Assembly (NCBI GenBank): GCA_014695255.1
Contig: JACJNX010000068.1
Span: 1-58,252 of the forward strand
Direction of reading: 5' to 3'
Origin: Cyanobacteria bacterium FACHB-63
Lineage (GTDB): Bacteria > Cyanobacteriota > Cyanobacteriia > Leptolyngbyales > Leptolyngbyaceae
Length of the DNA: 58,252 nucleotides
Shown here: positions 1 to 9,638 of the stretch, in pieces
Position numbering within the stretch: position 1 is the stretch's first letter
Layout of the letters: every line of letters begins with the position of its first letter
Program-made: the position numbers and the translations under genes
Notes under the pieces: generated by a model
The model's database searches: none
Told to the model about the DNA's origin: nothing
What the model saw: the letters and a program-made list of their open reading frames with translations, nothing else

Positions 1-1507
<1,507 letters not shown>

Positions 1508-1530
1508 TTTTTAGTCCTGGATTAGTTCTA

Positions 1531-1557
1531 AGCCTCCGCCTCGTGCGGGGGCTTTTT
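1531..1557 (+). terminator. Rho-independent terminator of psbDC
   Basis: A 9-bp stem (AGCCTCCGC at 1531-1539 with GCGGGGGCT at 1545-1553, one G-T pair, 5-nt loop) is followed directly by a run of five T. It lies 24 nt after the psbC stop in the correct orientation. Confidence 0.9.
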
Positions 1558-1643
1558 GCATGAGAAAAGTCCGCATCAAGTCAGATGTATTGCTTAAAGA
1601 AATTGCAGTGCAATAGAAGTATCAACTTGCAGCGTAAAGAAGA

Positions 1644-2270
1644 ATGACTATTGCACTATTACTTACAATCGTCGCCGCGATCGCAGGCGCTCTCAGTGCA
1701 GCCGCACGTACCGCTACAAAACTAAAATCTCAGCCGACTTCTTATCAATCCAATACCGTACAAGAAGCGAAATTCGAGCAGGCAGATCAAACCAGACTGC
1801 AACCTGATCTAGATTCAGAGCGCCCTGAACCGATTGAAGCTTCTAAATCCTCTGAGTCTGAAGCTTCTGCTCAGGGTTCTGAAGCTTCGACGATCGCGAT
1901 TGCTTCAATGATGCCGACTACAGAGACAGATATTTCCTTAGCAACATCACTCAGAATTTCAGATGTGGTTGAATCGGACTTGTCGATCGAGTCTAAGCCG
2001 CACGAGCATAACCATACGTCAGTTCTCGAAGAAATTGGACAGCTAGACCATAGCGAAGAGCAATTCAGCCAACTTCAACAGCAGGCGACTGATCCAGATC
2101 ATTTAGTGCGCTTAACCGTTGCGGTCGAGCTAGGGGAGATGGCAAGACAAGGACAAGCAAGCGATCGAGTCGTTGCCCTGCTGAATCAATTGATGCAGGA
2201 TGCAGATATAGAAGTTCGGATGCAAGCAGGTGCAGCACTGGCGATGGTTCCCATGGAAACGAGCGAATAA
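1644..2270 (+). CDS. Membrane-anchored HEAT-repeat protein, function unknown
   Basis: The 208-residue protein begins with a hydrophobic segment (residues 3-22, rich in Ala, Ile and Leu) that could be a signal anchor. It continues with about 110 residues of low-complexity Ser/Glu/Ala linker, and ends with a roughly 65-residue alpha-helical segment. The C-terminal part, with its DPDHLVRLTVAVELGEMA and DADIEVRMQAGAALAM blocks, reads as two HEAT-like repeats of the kind seen in PBS-lyase/HEAT proteins of cyanobacteria. HEAT repeats usually bind other proteins, so a tethered scaffold role is possible, but no partner is evident. The gene ends 4 nt before the convergent DUF6439 gene. Confidence 0.7.
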   Translation: MTIALLLTIVAAIAGALSAAARTATKLKSQPTSYQSNTVQEAKFEQADQTRLQPDLDSERPEPIEASKSSESEASAQGSEASTIAIASMMPTTETDISLATSLRISDVVESDLSIESKPHEHNHTSVLEEIGQLDHSEEQFSQLQQQATDPDHLVRLTVAVELGEMARQGQASDRVVALLNQLMQDADIEVRMQAGAALAMVPMETSE

Positions 2271-2274
2271 GCGG

Positions 2275-2550
2275 TTAGCCCCGATTGCCGTGGGTGGGGC
2301 AAGGTGGTGCAGAGATTGATCGATCAAGCCAGCCCACCGCTTGCTGCAATCGGGGTAATGCTTCTTCTGAGTTGCCTTTCAGCAGATAAACCAGTGCCAC
2401 CGCAGATTGCTCGATCGCTCTTGCTTTACGGTTCGACTTGAGGCGATGCCAATCGCGATCGGTAATGCTTAATCGTTCAAGGAGGGCTTGAGCGAGTTCG
2501 ATCGTACTGGCTTCGGAGAGAGATGGCTGAGGAGAAACAGTGTCTGACAT
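2275..2550 (-). CDS. DUF6439-like cyanobacterial protein
   Basis: This is a small (about 91 aa) acidic-to-neutral helical protein with the conserved core ELAQALLERLSITDRDWHR and a C-terminal QQAVGWLDRSISAPPCPTHG block. I associate this pattern with the cyanobacteria-restricted DUF6439 family; that assignment is from memory and untested. The start at 2550 (MSDTVSP) is preferred over the in-frame ATG at 2580 because homologs as I remember them start close to the conserved core; neither start has a clear ribosome binding site. It is convergent with the HEAT gene and divergent from the coiled-coil gene at 2596. No function can be assigned. Confidence 0.7.
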   Translation of the reverse strand: MSDTVSPQPSLSEASTIELAQALLERLSITDRDWHRLKSNRKARAIEQSAVALVYLLKGNSEEALPRLQQAVGWLDRSISAPPCPTHGNRG

Positions 2551-2595
2551 GATGAAGAGTGAGTAGAATGAAGCGTTCATAATTTATTCTGACGC

Positions 2596-2985
2596 ATGGC
2601 GGCTTCTTCGGACGAAATTAACTTCGAGCAGGCTTTAGAGAAGGTGGAACGATCGCTCGATCAACTGAAAGAGCGATATGTCCAAGTTCAGCGAGACGAA
2701 CAGCAGATTGAAACGTTACAGCAGCGAAAAGCAACGCTTCAAACTCAGGGAAAATCTGCCGCGCTTAAAGCCGAATTGCGAGAAATTGAGCAACAATTAG
2801 AAGAACTGGAATTGAATCTGGAAAGCCGACTGTTTTCTTGGTCAGGCTTGAAAGAAGTATTTTGGCAGGCGGTACGATTTGGGGGATTGGGCATTGCGAT
2901 CGGCTGGTCGCTGGCATTCATTACCCTAAAAACACCGACTCCTACCAATTCCTCGACTCCTTCTAATAGTTTGTCTAATCCTTAG
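2596..2985 (+). CDS. Coiled-coil protein with C-terminal membrane segment
   Basis: The 129-residue protein has a long charged heptad-like region (residues about 8-85, rich in Glu, Gln, Leu and Lys) that should form a coiled coil. A single hydrophobic segment follows (about 92-110, [17 protein letters not shown]), and then a Thr/Pro/Ser-rich tail. This suggests a membrane-tethered helical protein. No family is recognised with confidence. It ends 7 nt before asnS and is probably co-transcribed with it. The spacing says nothing firm about function because small conserved proteins often precede tRNA synthetase genes. Confidence 0.7.
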   Translation: MAASSDEINFEQALEKVERSLDQLKERYVQVQRDEQQIETLQQRKATLQTQGKSAALKAELREIEQQLEELELNLESRLFSWSGLKEVFWQAVRFGGLGIAIGWSLAFITLKTPTPTNSSTPSNSLSNP

Positions 2986-2992
2986 TATTGTT

Positions 2993-4381
2993 ATGACTCG
3001 ACGTATTGCAGAACTCCTCCGCGCTGGTCAACCTGATGAAACCGTGACGATTCAAGGTTGGGTTCGTACCAAGCGAGAACAAAAAGGCTTTTCGTTTATT
3101 GAAGTGAACGACGGTTCTTCGATGGCGGGGCTGCAGGTCGTGATTAATCAGGATGTACCCGATTACGAGGCGAGTTTGAAGCGAATTAGCACTGGGGCAT
3201 CAGTTGAGGTGTCGGGAGTGCTGGTTCCGTCTCCAGGGAAAGGACAGCGAATTGAATTGAAAGCAAGTACCCTGACCGTTTATGGGGAAGCTGATCCAGA
3301 AACTTATCCCTTGCAGAAGAAGCGGCATTCGTTTGAGTTCTTGCGGGAGATTGGGCATTTACGATCGCGCACCAACACATTAGGCGCAGTCTTCCGGGTG
3401 CGAAACGCTTGCGCGGCTGCAATTCACCAATTCTTTCAGGAGCGTGGATTTTTGTGGGTGCATACGCCGATTATTACCGCGAGTGATTGCGAAGGCGCGG
3501 GTGAGATGTTCGCAGTGACAAGTTTTAACTTGAAACAGCCTCCCTTGAACGACCAAAAGGATATTGATTACACACAAGACTTTTTTGGTAAGCCTGCTTA
3601 TTTAACAGTAAGCGGACAGCTTGAAGCGGAAATTATGGCGATGGCGTATAGCAATGTCTATACGTTTGGTCCCACATTTCGAGCAGAAAACTCCAACACT
3701 TCGAGACATTTAGCCGAATTCTGGATGGTTGAACCAGAGATAGCATTTTGTGATCTCGATGGCGACATGGATTTGGCTGAAGCATTTTTGAAATATATCT
3801 TCAGCTATGTATTGGAGCATTGCCCGGAAGATATGGAGTTTTTCAATCAGAGAATTGATGACTCAGTATTAGCAACCGCAGAGAATATTATTAACAATCA
3901 GTTCGAGCGGATTACTTATACAACAGCGATCGAACTTCTTGAAAAAGCCGACAGAAAATTCGAGTATCCAGTCGAATGGGGCTTAGATTTACAGTCAGAA
4001 CATGAGCGCTATTTAGCTGAGGAACTGTTTAAGAAGCCGACGATCGTCACTGATTATCCAACGCAAATCAAAGCGTTTTATATGCGCTTGAGCGATGACG
4101 AAAAAACAGTTCGGGCAATGGATATTCTCGCGCCTAAAATTGGGGAGATCATCGGCGGATCGCAGCGCGAAGAGCGGCTCGATGTTTTAGAGCGTCGCAT
4201 CGTACAGCAAGGGCTAGATCCTGCGACTTATTGGTGGTATTTAGATTTGCGACGCTATGGAACCGTTCCCCATGCTGGATTTGGTTTAGGGTTTGAGCGT
4301 TTGGTGCAATTTATGACCGGAATGGCGAATATTCGCGATGTGATTCCATTTCCTCGTACCCCTCAAAACGTGGAGTTTTAG
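2993..4381 (+). CDS. asnS: Asparaginyl-tRNA synthetase
   Basis: This class IIb aminoacyl-tRNA synthetase charges tRNA-Asn with asparagine in the cytoplasm. The N-terminal OB-fold anticodon-binding domain (about residues 17-100) opens with [20 protein letters not shown]. The class II core follows with motif 2 ([20 protein letters not shown]) and motif 3 ([21 protein letters not shown]). The final PFPRTP block is typical of AsnS rather than AspS. At 462 residues the length is normal. It lies 7 nt downstream of a small coiled-coil gene and ends 1 nt before the convergent antitoxin gene, leaving no room for a separate terminator. Presence of asnS implies direct Asn charging rather than only the transamidation route. 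Confidence 0.97.
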   Translation: MTRRIAELLRAGQPDETVTIQGWVRTKREQKGFSFIEVNDGSSMAGLQVVINQDVPDYEASLKRISTGASVEVSGVLVPSPGKGQRIELKASTLTVYGEADPETYPLQKKRHSFEFLREIGHLRSRTNTLGAVFRVRNACAAAIHQFFQERGFLWVHTPIITASDCEGAGEMFAVTSFNLKQPPLNDQKDIDYTQDFFGKPAYLTVSGQLEAEIMAMAYSNVYTFGPTFRAENSNTSRHLAEFWMVEPEIAFCDLDGDMDLAEAFLKYIFSYVLEHCPEDMEFFNQRIDDSVLATAENIINNQFERITYTTAIELLEKADRKFEYPVEWGLDLQSEHERYLAEELFKKPTIVTDYPTQIKAFYMRLSDDEKTVRAMDILAPKIGEIIGGSQREERLDVLERRIVQQGLDPATYWWYLDLRRYGTVPHAGFGLGFERLVQFMTGMANIRDVIPFPRTPQNVEF

Positions 4382-4382
4382 T

Positions 4383-4604
4383 TTAACGAGGCATTGCTTC
4401 AATTAATGCCCTGAGTGCTTTGTTGACGGCTTCCGGGGTTGTGAACACCTCGGAAACATCTTCATCGAGAACCACGATCGTTCTTTTCCGATTGGAATTT
4501 TGTTCTGCAAACAGATTGGGTTTAGCTTTTTGATAATCAAACTGATACTCTGCTGCAAGTTCGTCGTTCTCAGGTAGAGAGTCATCAGGAGAGGTTGTTT
4601 TCAT
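4383..4604 (-). CDS. BrnA/CopG-like antitoxin
   Basis: This 73-residue protein is the probable antitoxin partner of the BrnT-like gene just upstream. Its N-terminal half is acidic and variable. The C-terminal half carries the TIVVLDEDVSEVF strand followed by the EAVNKALRALIEAMPR helix, a pattern shared by BrnA/CopG-type ribbon-helix-helix antitoxins of cyanobacteria. The ATG at 4604 is preferred over the upstream in-frame ATG at 4631, because it overlaps the TGA of the toxin reading frame at 4587-4585 by 20 nt, the tight coupling usual for BrnT-BrnA. In the family the antitoxin binds the toxin and represses the shared promoter. The frame is intact although the toxin is broken. Confidence 0.75.
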   Translation of the reverse strand: MKTTSPDDSLPENDELAAEYQFDYQKAKPNLFAEQNSNRKRTIVVLDEDVSEVFTTPEAVNKALRALIEAMPR

Positions 4605-4862
4605 AGTCTTCACGTTCTCTTCGAGTTGCAAGACGGGCGCTGATGATGCGAATTCCGGTTAGACGGTCTGTAAAACTTACCAGTAGCAGCCGATTCTGAG
4701 AGGAATGTCCAATGATAATTCTCGGCGCTTTTGCGACGAATGTAGTTCATCGTCAAAGATAATTGCAAGGGGATTATCAAACACAGTGCTAGCTTCTTCA
4801 AAATCTACGCCATGCTTTTGAAAGTTCGATACTGCTTTGTTCTTGTCCCATTCATAATTCAT
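4585..4862 (-). pseudogene. BrnT-family toxin, disrupted by a single-base frameshift
   Basis: BrnT toxins are small RNase-like proteins of type II toxin-antitoxin systems. The reading frame opens with a textbook BrnT N-terminus (MNYEWDKNKAVSNFQKHGVD, then FEEASTVFDNPLAIIFDDELHSS). It then runs into an unrelated tail and a premature stop after 61 codons. Shifting frame near 4719-4720 restores the expected second half, including IIIGHSSQNRLLLVSF and GIRIISARLATRREREDYE, ending at TGA 4587-4585. The simplest reading is loss of one A, GAAATT to GAATT on the minus strand. The repaired gene would be 92 codons, normal for BrnT. It may be a real inactivation or a base-calling error in the assembly. 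Confidence 0.8.
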
Positions 4863-5041
4863 CTGGAAAGTGTAACTTCAAGTGCTTCTGACTGTTACGG
4901 TATTTGACAAATAATTGAGCGATCGCAATTTCTTTGATTGAAATCTGTAAACTCCATAACACTTAAGGTACAGTTCAAACAATTGCTTGCACAATTAAAA
5001 TAACAGGCGACATTTGTGATCCCGCTCTGTTCATTGAAGCG

Positions 5042-5665
5042 ATGGCAATAACAAACCGACTGCCCCAGCAAGCTGAAGTTGAAACTCGTACACGCATCCT
5101 AAAAGCGGCGCTGAAACTGTTTGCAAAGCAAGGTTACGATGGCACAACAACGCGGGATTTGGCAGAAAAAGCGGGAGTGGCAGAAGGAACACTGTTTCGC
5201 CATTTCACGAATAAAAAAGCAATTCTGATTGAAGTCGCAACGCAGGGTTGGATCGAGATTCTGACTGATTTGCTAACTGAATTGAGTGAGATGGGGAGCT
5301 ATAAAGCGATCGCTCAAGTGATGCGGAAACGAATGCTCAATATGCATCAGAATGTGGATCTATTTAAGGTCTGTTTTATGGAAGCGCAGTTTCATCCGGA
5401 TTTGCGCGATCGGATTCAGTCTGAGGTGGTTGAAAAAATGACCGATGTGGCGGAAGCGTTCTTTCAGACCGCGATGGATCAAGGGATTTATCGTCCGATG
5501 AATCCAAGAATGGTAGCGCGGGTGTTCCTGGGAATGTTTACGATCGCTGGATTTAGTCAAGATACGATTATGGCTCCGGGAAGTTCTCCGAATGAAATGA
5601 AAGAGATGGCAGAGGGAATTGCCGATATCTTTTTAAATGGAGTCCTTGCAGAAAAAACTTCATGA
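5042..5665 (+). CDS. TetR/AcrR-family transcriptional regulator
   Basis: The 207-residue protein has the TetR N-terminal helix-turn-helix at about residues 15-62 (RILKAALKLFAKQGYDGTTT, then AEKAGVAEGTLFRHF), followed by an all-helical ligand-binding and dimerisation domain with no identifiable ligand. Its last four bases ATGA overlap the start of pepP. The operon tetR-pepP-chaN therefore encodes its own regulator, and autoregulation from the 179-bp upstream gap is likely but not demonstrated. The HTH is certain. What it senses is unknown. Confidence 0.9.
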   Translation: MAITNRLPQQAEVETRTRILKAALKLFAKQGYDGTTTRDLAEKAGVAEGTLFRHFTNKKAILIEVATQGWIEILTDLLTELSEMGSYKAIAQVMRKRMLNMHQNVDLFKVCFMEAQFHPDLRDRIQSEVVEKMTDVAEAFFQTAMDQGIYRPMNPRMVARVFLGMFTIAGFSQDTIMAPGSSPNEMKEMAEGIADIFLNGVLAEKTS

Positions 5666-6942
5666 GTCGATTGGCTGACGCGCTCAAATCTCGAAGACAA
5701 CGGCTTGCAAAATTGATCGATTTTCCGGTGCTGCTGCGATCGGGAGATCCAAAATCCCGCAATTTTCCAGCGAATACTTATCCATTTCGTGCAAGTAGTC
5801 ATTTTCTCTACTTTGCAGGACTATCTTTGCCAAAAGCCGCAATTCGGATCGAGGGCGATCGCTTGACGCTGTTTCTCGATGATCCCAATCCTTCGAGCGC
5901 TCTTTGGCATGGAGAATTACCTACTCGCGATCAGATTGCCGCAGAAATTGGAGCTGATGACGCTTATCCACTTTCCGAAGTCGCGAACTACGCAGCCGTT
6001 TCGGATGATTCAGAGTTCATGAATGCGATCGTGCAGCTGCGGTTAATTCATGACGAAAGCGCGATCGCTGAAATTCGCAAAGCGGTTTCTGTCACGGTTG
6101 AAGCTCATCGAACTGGAATGCAGACAACGCTGAAGGCGCAAAAGGAATCCCAGATTCGAGCCGCAATGGAAGGCGTAATCCTAGCTCACAATATGACTTG
6201 CGCTTATAACAGCATTGTGACGGTGCAGGGTGAGGTTTTGCACAATGAGCATTATCATCATGCGATCGCACCTTCCGATCTGATTCTTGCGGATGTGGGT
6301 GCGGAAACTGAGTCAGGTTGGGCATCGGATGTCACTCGAACTTGGTCAGCGAGTAGGAAGTTTTCACCAACTCAGAAAGCTGTTTACGAAATTGTTTTAG
6401 CGGCGCACGATCGAGCGATTGATAAAATTCGTCCCGGTGTTGAGTATCGTGATATTCACTTACTCGCTTGTAAAACGCTGGCAGAAGGCTTGATCGATTT
6501 AGGCATTCTTCGCGGAAATGCAGCCGACTTAGTGGATCAAGATGCTCATGCGTTGTTCTTTCCGCATGGAATCGGGCATCTATTGGGCTTAGATGTGCAT
6601 GATATGGAAGATTTAGGCGATTTAGCGGGATATGAAACAGGTCGATCGCGCAGTTCGCGGTTTGGGCTTGGGTATCTCAGATTGGATCGACCGTTAAGAG
6701 CCGGAATGATTGTGACGATCGAACCTGGATTTTATCAAGTTCCAGCAATTCTCAATGATCCAGAGCGACGTGAAAAATATCGTGATGTAGTCAACTGGGA
6801 TCGATTAGCTCGTTTTGCCGATGTTCGGGGCATTCGGATTGAAGATGATGTGTTGGTGACAGTAAACGGTTCAGAAGTGCTGAGTGCTGCGCTACCGACT
6901 GATCCAAGTTTGGTTGAAAGTATTGTGGAGCAAGGTTCATGA
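5662..6942 (+). CDS. pepP: Xaa-Pro aminopeptidase (M24 family)
   Basis: This dinuclear metallopeptidase is predicted to release N-terminal residues preceding proline. The N-terminal aminopeptidase P domain occupies about residues 1-130 and the pita-bread catalytic domain about 135-410. The five metal ligands of the M24 fold are visible: Asp211 and Asp223 (DVGAETESGWASDVTRTW), His306 (PHGIGHLLGLDVHD), Glu354 (EPGFY) and Glu394 (IEDDV). It overlaps tetR by 4 nt at the start and chaN by 4 nt at the end, so all three are translationally coupled. The 426-aa length is normal. The substrate in vivo is unknown, and the symbol is given by family rather than by proven orthology. Confidence 0.9.
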   Translation: MSRLADALKSRRQRLAKLIDFPVLLRSGDPKSRNFPANTYPFRASSHFLYFAGLSLPKAAIRIEGDRLTLFLDDPNPSSALWHGELPTRDQIAAEIGADDAYPLSEVANYAAVSDDSEFMNAIVQLRLIHDESAIAEIRKAVSVTVEAHRTGMQTTLKAQKESQIRAAMEGVILAHNMTCAYNSIVTVQGEVLHNEHYHHAIAPSDLILADVGAETESGWASDVTRTWSASRKFSPTQKAVYEIVLAAHDRAIDKIRPGVEYRDIHLLACKTLAEGLIDLGILRGNAADLVDQDAHALFFPHGIGHLLGLDVHDMEDLGDLAGYETGRSRSSRFGLGYLRLDRPLRAGMIVTIEPGFYQVPAILNDPERREKYRDVVNWDRLARFADVRGIRIEDDVLVTVNGSEVLSAALPTDPSLVESIVEQGS

Positions 6943-7814
6943 CTGGAAAATCAATTGCAAACCTCTGTGCATTGTCGTTGAGCTTATTCGTTCTGTGGAC
7001 AGCACCAGGTTATGCTCAAACTCTTTCGGCTGCGGTTTCGGTCAGTACACCTACACAGCAAAAATTAGATCCTCAAATGGTTCTCAAACAGTTGAGACAG
7101 TCGAGAGTGATTTACTTAGGCGAAACACACGACAGTGAGGCGGATCATCGCGCTCAGTTGGAGATTATCCGATCGCTTCATCAACAAAATCCTAAACTCG
7201 CGATCGGAATGGAAATGTTTCAGCGTCCGTTTCAATCGGGACTAGATAGCTATCTAGCGGGCGCTTCCACCGCAACAAGGCTGCGGGAGTTCACCGAATA
7301 CGATAAACGCTGGGGTTATTCTTGGGAGTTTTACTATCCGATCATCAATTTTGCGAAAGAGAATCGCTTACCTGTTGTAGCGTTGAATACGCCAGCAGAA
7401 GTGACTCGCAAAGTAGCACGGCAAGGCTTGGAAAGTTTGACCGCAGAAGAGAAGCGCTACATTCCACCGATCGACGAAATCCGCCTAGAACCGGAGCGAT
7501 ATCGCGATCGATTACAAAAGATTTTTGCCGCTCATGCTGGAAAAGGCAGTAGTCGCTGGTTTAATTCGTTCTTCCAGGCTCAAGTGTTGTGGGATGAAAC
7601 AATGGCCGATGCGATCGTGCAATTTTTGAATAAAAATCCCGACCGTCAAATCATTGTTCTCGCAGGTCAAGGACACATCATTTACGGCGATGGAATTCCC
7701 AGTCGAGTGGCACGTCGAATTCCGCAGATTAAACAGTCCACGATTTTGCTCAATCCACCTGCTCAATATTTCGGAGAAGCAGCGATCGCAGATTTTTTCT
7801 GGAAAACTCGCTAG
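6939..7814 (+). CDS. ChaN-type (haem-binding/iron-regulated) secreted protein
   Basis: The 291-residue product starts with a signal peptide (basic N-terminus, hydrophobic core, likely cleavage after PGYAQ or nearby). A ChaN/Tiki-like domain follows, recognised from IYLGETHDSEADHRAQLEII, GMEMFQRPF, the WGYSWEFYYPI segment and the late GQGHIIYGDGIPSR block. ChaN of Campylobacter binds haem, and Tiki relatives are metalloproteases with a related fold. Here the GE-H and GQGH motifs would supply ligands. No lipobox Cys is present, so it is probably periplasmic or lumenal rather than a lipoprotein. It overlaps pepP by ATGA. Function in haem handling is inferred from family only. Confidence 0.82.
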   Translation: MTGKSIANLCALSLSLFVLWTAPGYAQTLSAAVSVSTPTQQKLDPQMVLKQLRQSRVIYLGETHDSEADHRAQLEIIRSLHQQNPKLAIGMEMFQRPFQSGLDSYLAGASTATRLREFTEYDKRWGYSWEFYYPIINFAKENRLPVVALNTPAEVTRKVARQGLESLTAEEKRYIPPIDEIRLEPERYRDRLQKIFAAHAGKGSSRWFNSFFQAQVLWDETMADAIVQFLNKNPDRQIIVLAGQGHIIYGDGIPSRVARRIPQIKQSTILLNPPAQYFGEAAIADFFWKTR

Positions 7815-8104
7815 GAACGTTCTGCTAATTCCAGAACAAATGCTTGATGTTCTGGAGATTGCAGTCCGAGTTGTAACGTATTCATCACTGTAATCATTTC
7901 GGTGTTGAGTAATGCTGCAACATCTAGCCAAAGTCTCGAAAATACTTGACTTTTAATCATTCCATTCTCGTCTGGCTCAACTAAAGCGTATTGCTCATTC
8001 TCTAACCTAAACCAACTGAATTCATTCTCGAAGGTTTGCCAAACTAAGTATTCTTGAACGCAATTTCGGCGGTATGACGTGACTATGAGTGTGAGTTTGT
8101 CCCC
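7811..8104 (-). pseudogene. Uma2 (DUF820) nuclease, C-terminal remnant
   Basis: A reading frame without a start codon encodes the C-terminal third of a Uma2-family protein: YRRNCVQEYLVWQ, then WFRLENEQYALVEPDENG, KSQVFSRLWLDVAALL and LGLQSPEHQAFVLELAERS before TAG. Uma2 proteins are PD-(D/E)xK-fold nuclease-like proteins that are abundant in cyanobacteria. The catalytic part is missing and an in-frame TGA at 8105-8107 closes the frame upstream. The stop overlaps the chaN stop by 2 nt on the other strand. It is therefore a decaying fragment, and its far end runs toward the obgE promoter. Confidence 0.8.
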
Positions 8105-8184
8105 TCAAGATTGTATAATCAGCATCCCCGCCCGAAAACCGCAAGAGTCTTTAACATAGAAGTATTGGGAATCAGCGCAAAGCT

Positions 8185-9261
8185 ATGCAATTTATCGACC
8201 AAGCAGAAATTCAGGTGCAAGCAGGCGATGGCGGAGATGGCATGGTGTCATTTCGGCGAGAGAAGTATGTGCCTGCGGGTGGACCGAATGGCGGAAATGG
8301 GGGGCGGGGGGGATCGATCGTTCTCAAAACCAACGAAAATCTTCAAACTCTGCTCGATTTTCGCTACATGAGATTGTTCAAAGCGGATAACGGTCAGAAA
8401 GGCGGCTCAAGTAATTGTACGGGGGCATCGGGGCGCGATCTCATCATCGAAGTTCCTTGCGGTACGGTGGTTTATGATGCCGAAACCGATGAAGTGATCG
8501 GAGACTTAACCGAGAATGGTCAAACTTTGAAAGTCGCGCAAGGGGGTCGGGGCGGTTTAGGCAATCATTGTTTCTTGAGTAATCGCAATCGTGCGCCGGA
8601 AAATGCGTTTCCAGGACAACCGGGAGAAGCACGATCGCTGCGGCTCGAACTCAAGTTATTAGCCGAAGTTGGCATTATTGGCTTACCGAATGCAGGTAAA
8701 TCCACGCTGATTTCTGCATTATCGGCAGCACGTCCGAAGATTGCTGACTATCCGTTTACAACCCTGGTTCCGAACTTGGGAGTGGTTCGCAAACCGACCG
8801 GAGACGGCACTGTGTTTGCAGATATTCCGGGATTAATCGAAGGCGCACACATGGGAATTGGACTCGGACATGATTTCTTGCGCCATGTGGAGCGGACTCG
8901 ATTACTCTTGCACCTGGTTGATGTCACCGCAGACGATCCGATCGCAGATTATCAAACCATTCAGGGTGAACTCGATGCTTATGGACGGGGATTAAGCGAT
9001 CGCCTTCAGATTCTTGCGGTGAATAAACTCGACGCGATCGATCCAGAAAGCGAGGAAGTGAATGCGATCGTTTCTGAACTAGAACAACTGAGCGGAACAA
9101 AGGTGTTCAAAATTTCAGCCGTATCGCATTTTGGACTTGAGACATTAATGCGGCAAGTTTGGCAGACTCTCGATGAGTTGAAAGCGCAGGAAGCAGCAGA
9201 ACAACTCGCGATCGGAGAGTCGATCGCGGAAGCGGCGATGTCTCTGGAACCTAGAAGCTAA
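8185..9261 (+). CDS. obgE: Ribosome-assembly GTPase Obg/CgtA
   Basis: Obg is an essential GTPase acting in 50S ribosome maturation and stress control. The N-terminal glycine-rich Obg fold (residues about 1-158; [31 protein letters not shown]) is followed by the G domain. That domain shows G1 GLPNAGKST, switch [11 protein letters not shown]3 [10 protein letters not shown]4 NKLD and the G5 SA pair. At 358 residues it lacks the extra C-terminal OCT domain of Bacillus Obg, which is usual for cyanobacterial forms. The start at 8185 fits the family N-terminus MQFIDQAEI. It is followed by a long intergenic stretch and appears monocistronic. Confidence 0.96.
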   Translation: MQFIDQAEIQVQAGDGGDGMVSFRREKYVPAGGPNGGNGGRGGSIVLKTNENLQTLLDFRYMRLFKADNGQKGGSSNCTGASGRDLIIEVPCGTVVYDAETDEVIGDLTENGQTLKVAQGGRGGLGNHCFLSNRNRAPENAFPGQPGEARSLRLELKLLAEVGIIGLPNAGKSTLISALSAARPKIADYPFTTLVPNLGVVRKPTGDGTVFADIPGLIEGAHMGIGLGHDFLRHVERTRLLLHLVDVTADDPIADYQTIQGELDAYGRGLSDRLQILAVNKLDAIDPESEEVNAIVSELEQLSGTKVFKISAVSHFGLETLMRQVWQTLDELKAQEAAEQLAIGESIAEAAMSLEPRS

Positions 9262-9638
9262 AGGAAAATACCGTTATTTTAGTGAGCGATCGTTTTATTG
9301 TTGGCAGCTTATCCAGCAGTGAAGCGATCGCTGCATTGTTGTTGATTCAACATATCATCGTAAGGGACAGCTTAAGGGCGAACAGATTAGTCCCTTAGAG
9401 ATAGTAGGTTTTGGGGATCAACAGTGAGACATCCCCTCGGACAGAAAGCGAGTTGGCACCCTTGGTAGAGGGGAATCTAAACACTTCTCAACTAGATTAA
9501 CTGTATCAATCAACATTTGTGCCGACTATCGAGAGACTATCAAGAGTCAAGAGACTATCAAGACTTGATTGCTACAGGGTCACAAACATTCATTAGATAA
9601 CGCACTAAAACCCATTTAAGACACTAGATTCATTCACT
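9262..9638 (+). promoter_or_regulatory. Structured intergenic leader upstream of glgX
   Basis: This 377-bp gap holds no gene. It contains an 8-bp inverted repeat (TAAGGGAC 9361-9368 with GTCCCTTA 9390-9397). Two mutually exclusive stems share one strand: GGGGAT 9413-9418 with ATCCCC 9431-9436, or CCCCTC 9433-9438 with GAGGGG 9468-9473. There are also three GACTATC boxes (9524, 9535, 9553); the last two sit in a 13-bp direct repeat GAGACTATCAAGA with an 18-bp period. The competing stems look like an attenuator or structured 5' leader. No known riboswitch class is recognised, and the transcription start is unknown. Confidence 0.45.

Noticed and set aside
2279-2354. 10-bp inverted repeat CCCCGATTGC / GCAATCGGGG
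   Set aside because: It lies within the 3' coding part of the DUF6439-like gene with a 56-nt loop and is likely coincidental.
7512-7931. 139-codon frame antisense to chaN
   Set aside because: Most of it is a shadow of chaN; the real remnant in this place is Uma2 in a different frame without a start codon.
9361-9480. tRNA or tmRNA in the glgX leader
   Set aside because: No acceptor stem, T-loop GTTCGA motif or CCA-compatible fold can be made; the stems found do not form a cloverleaf.
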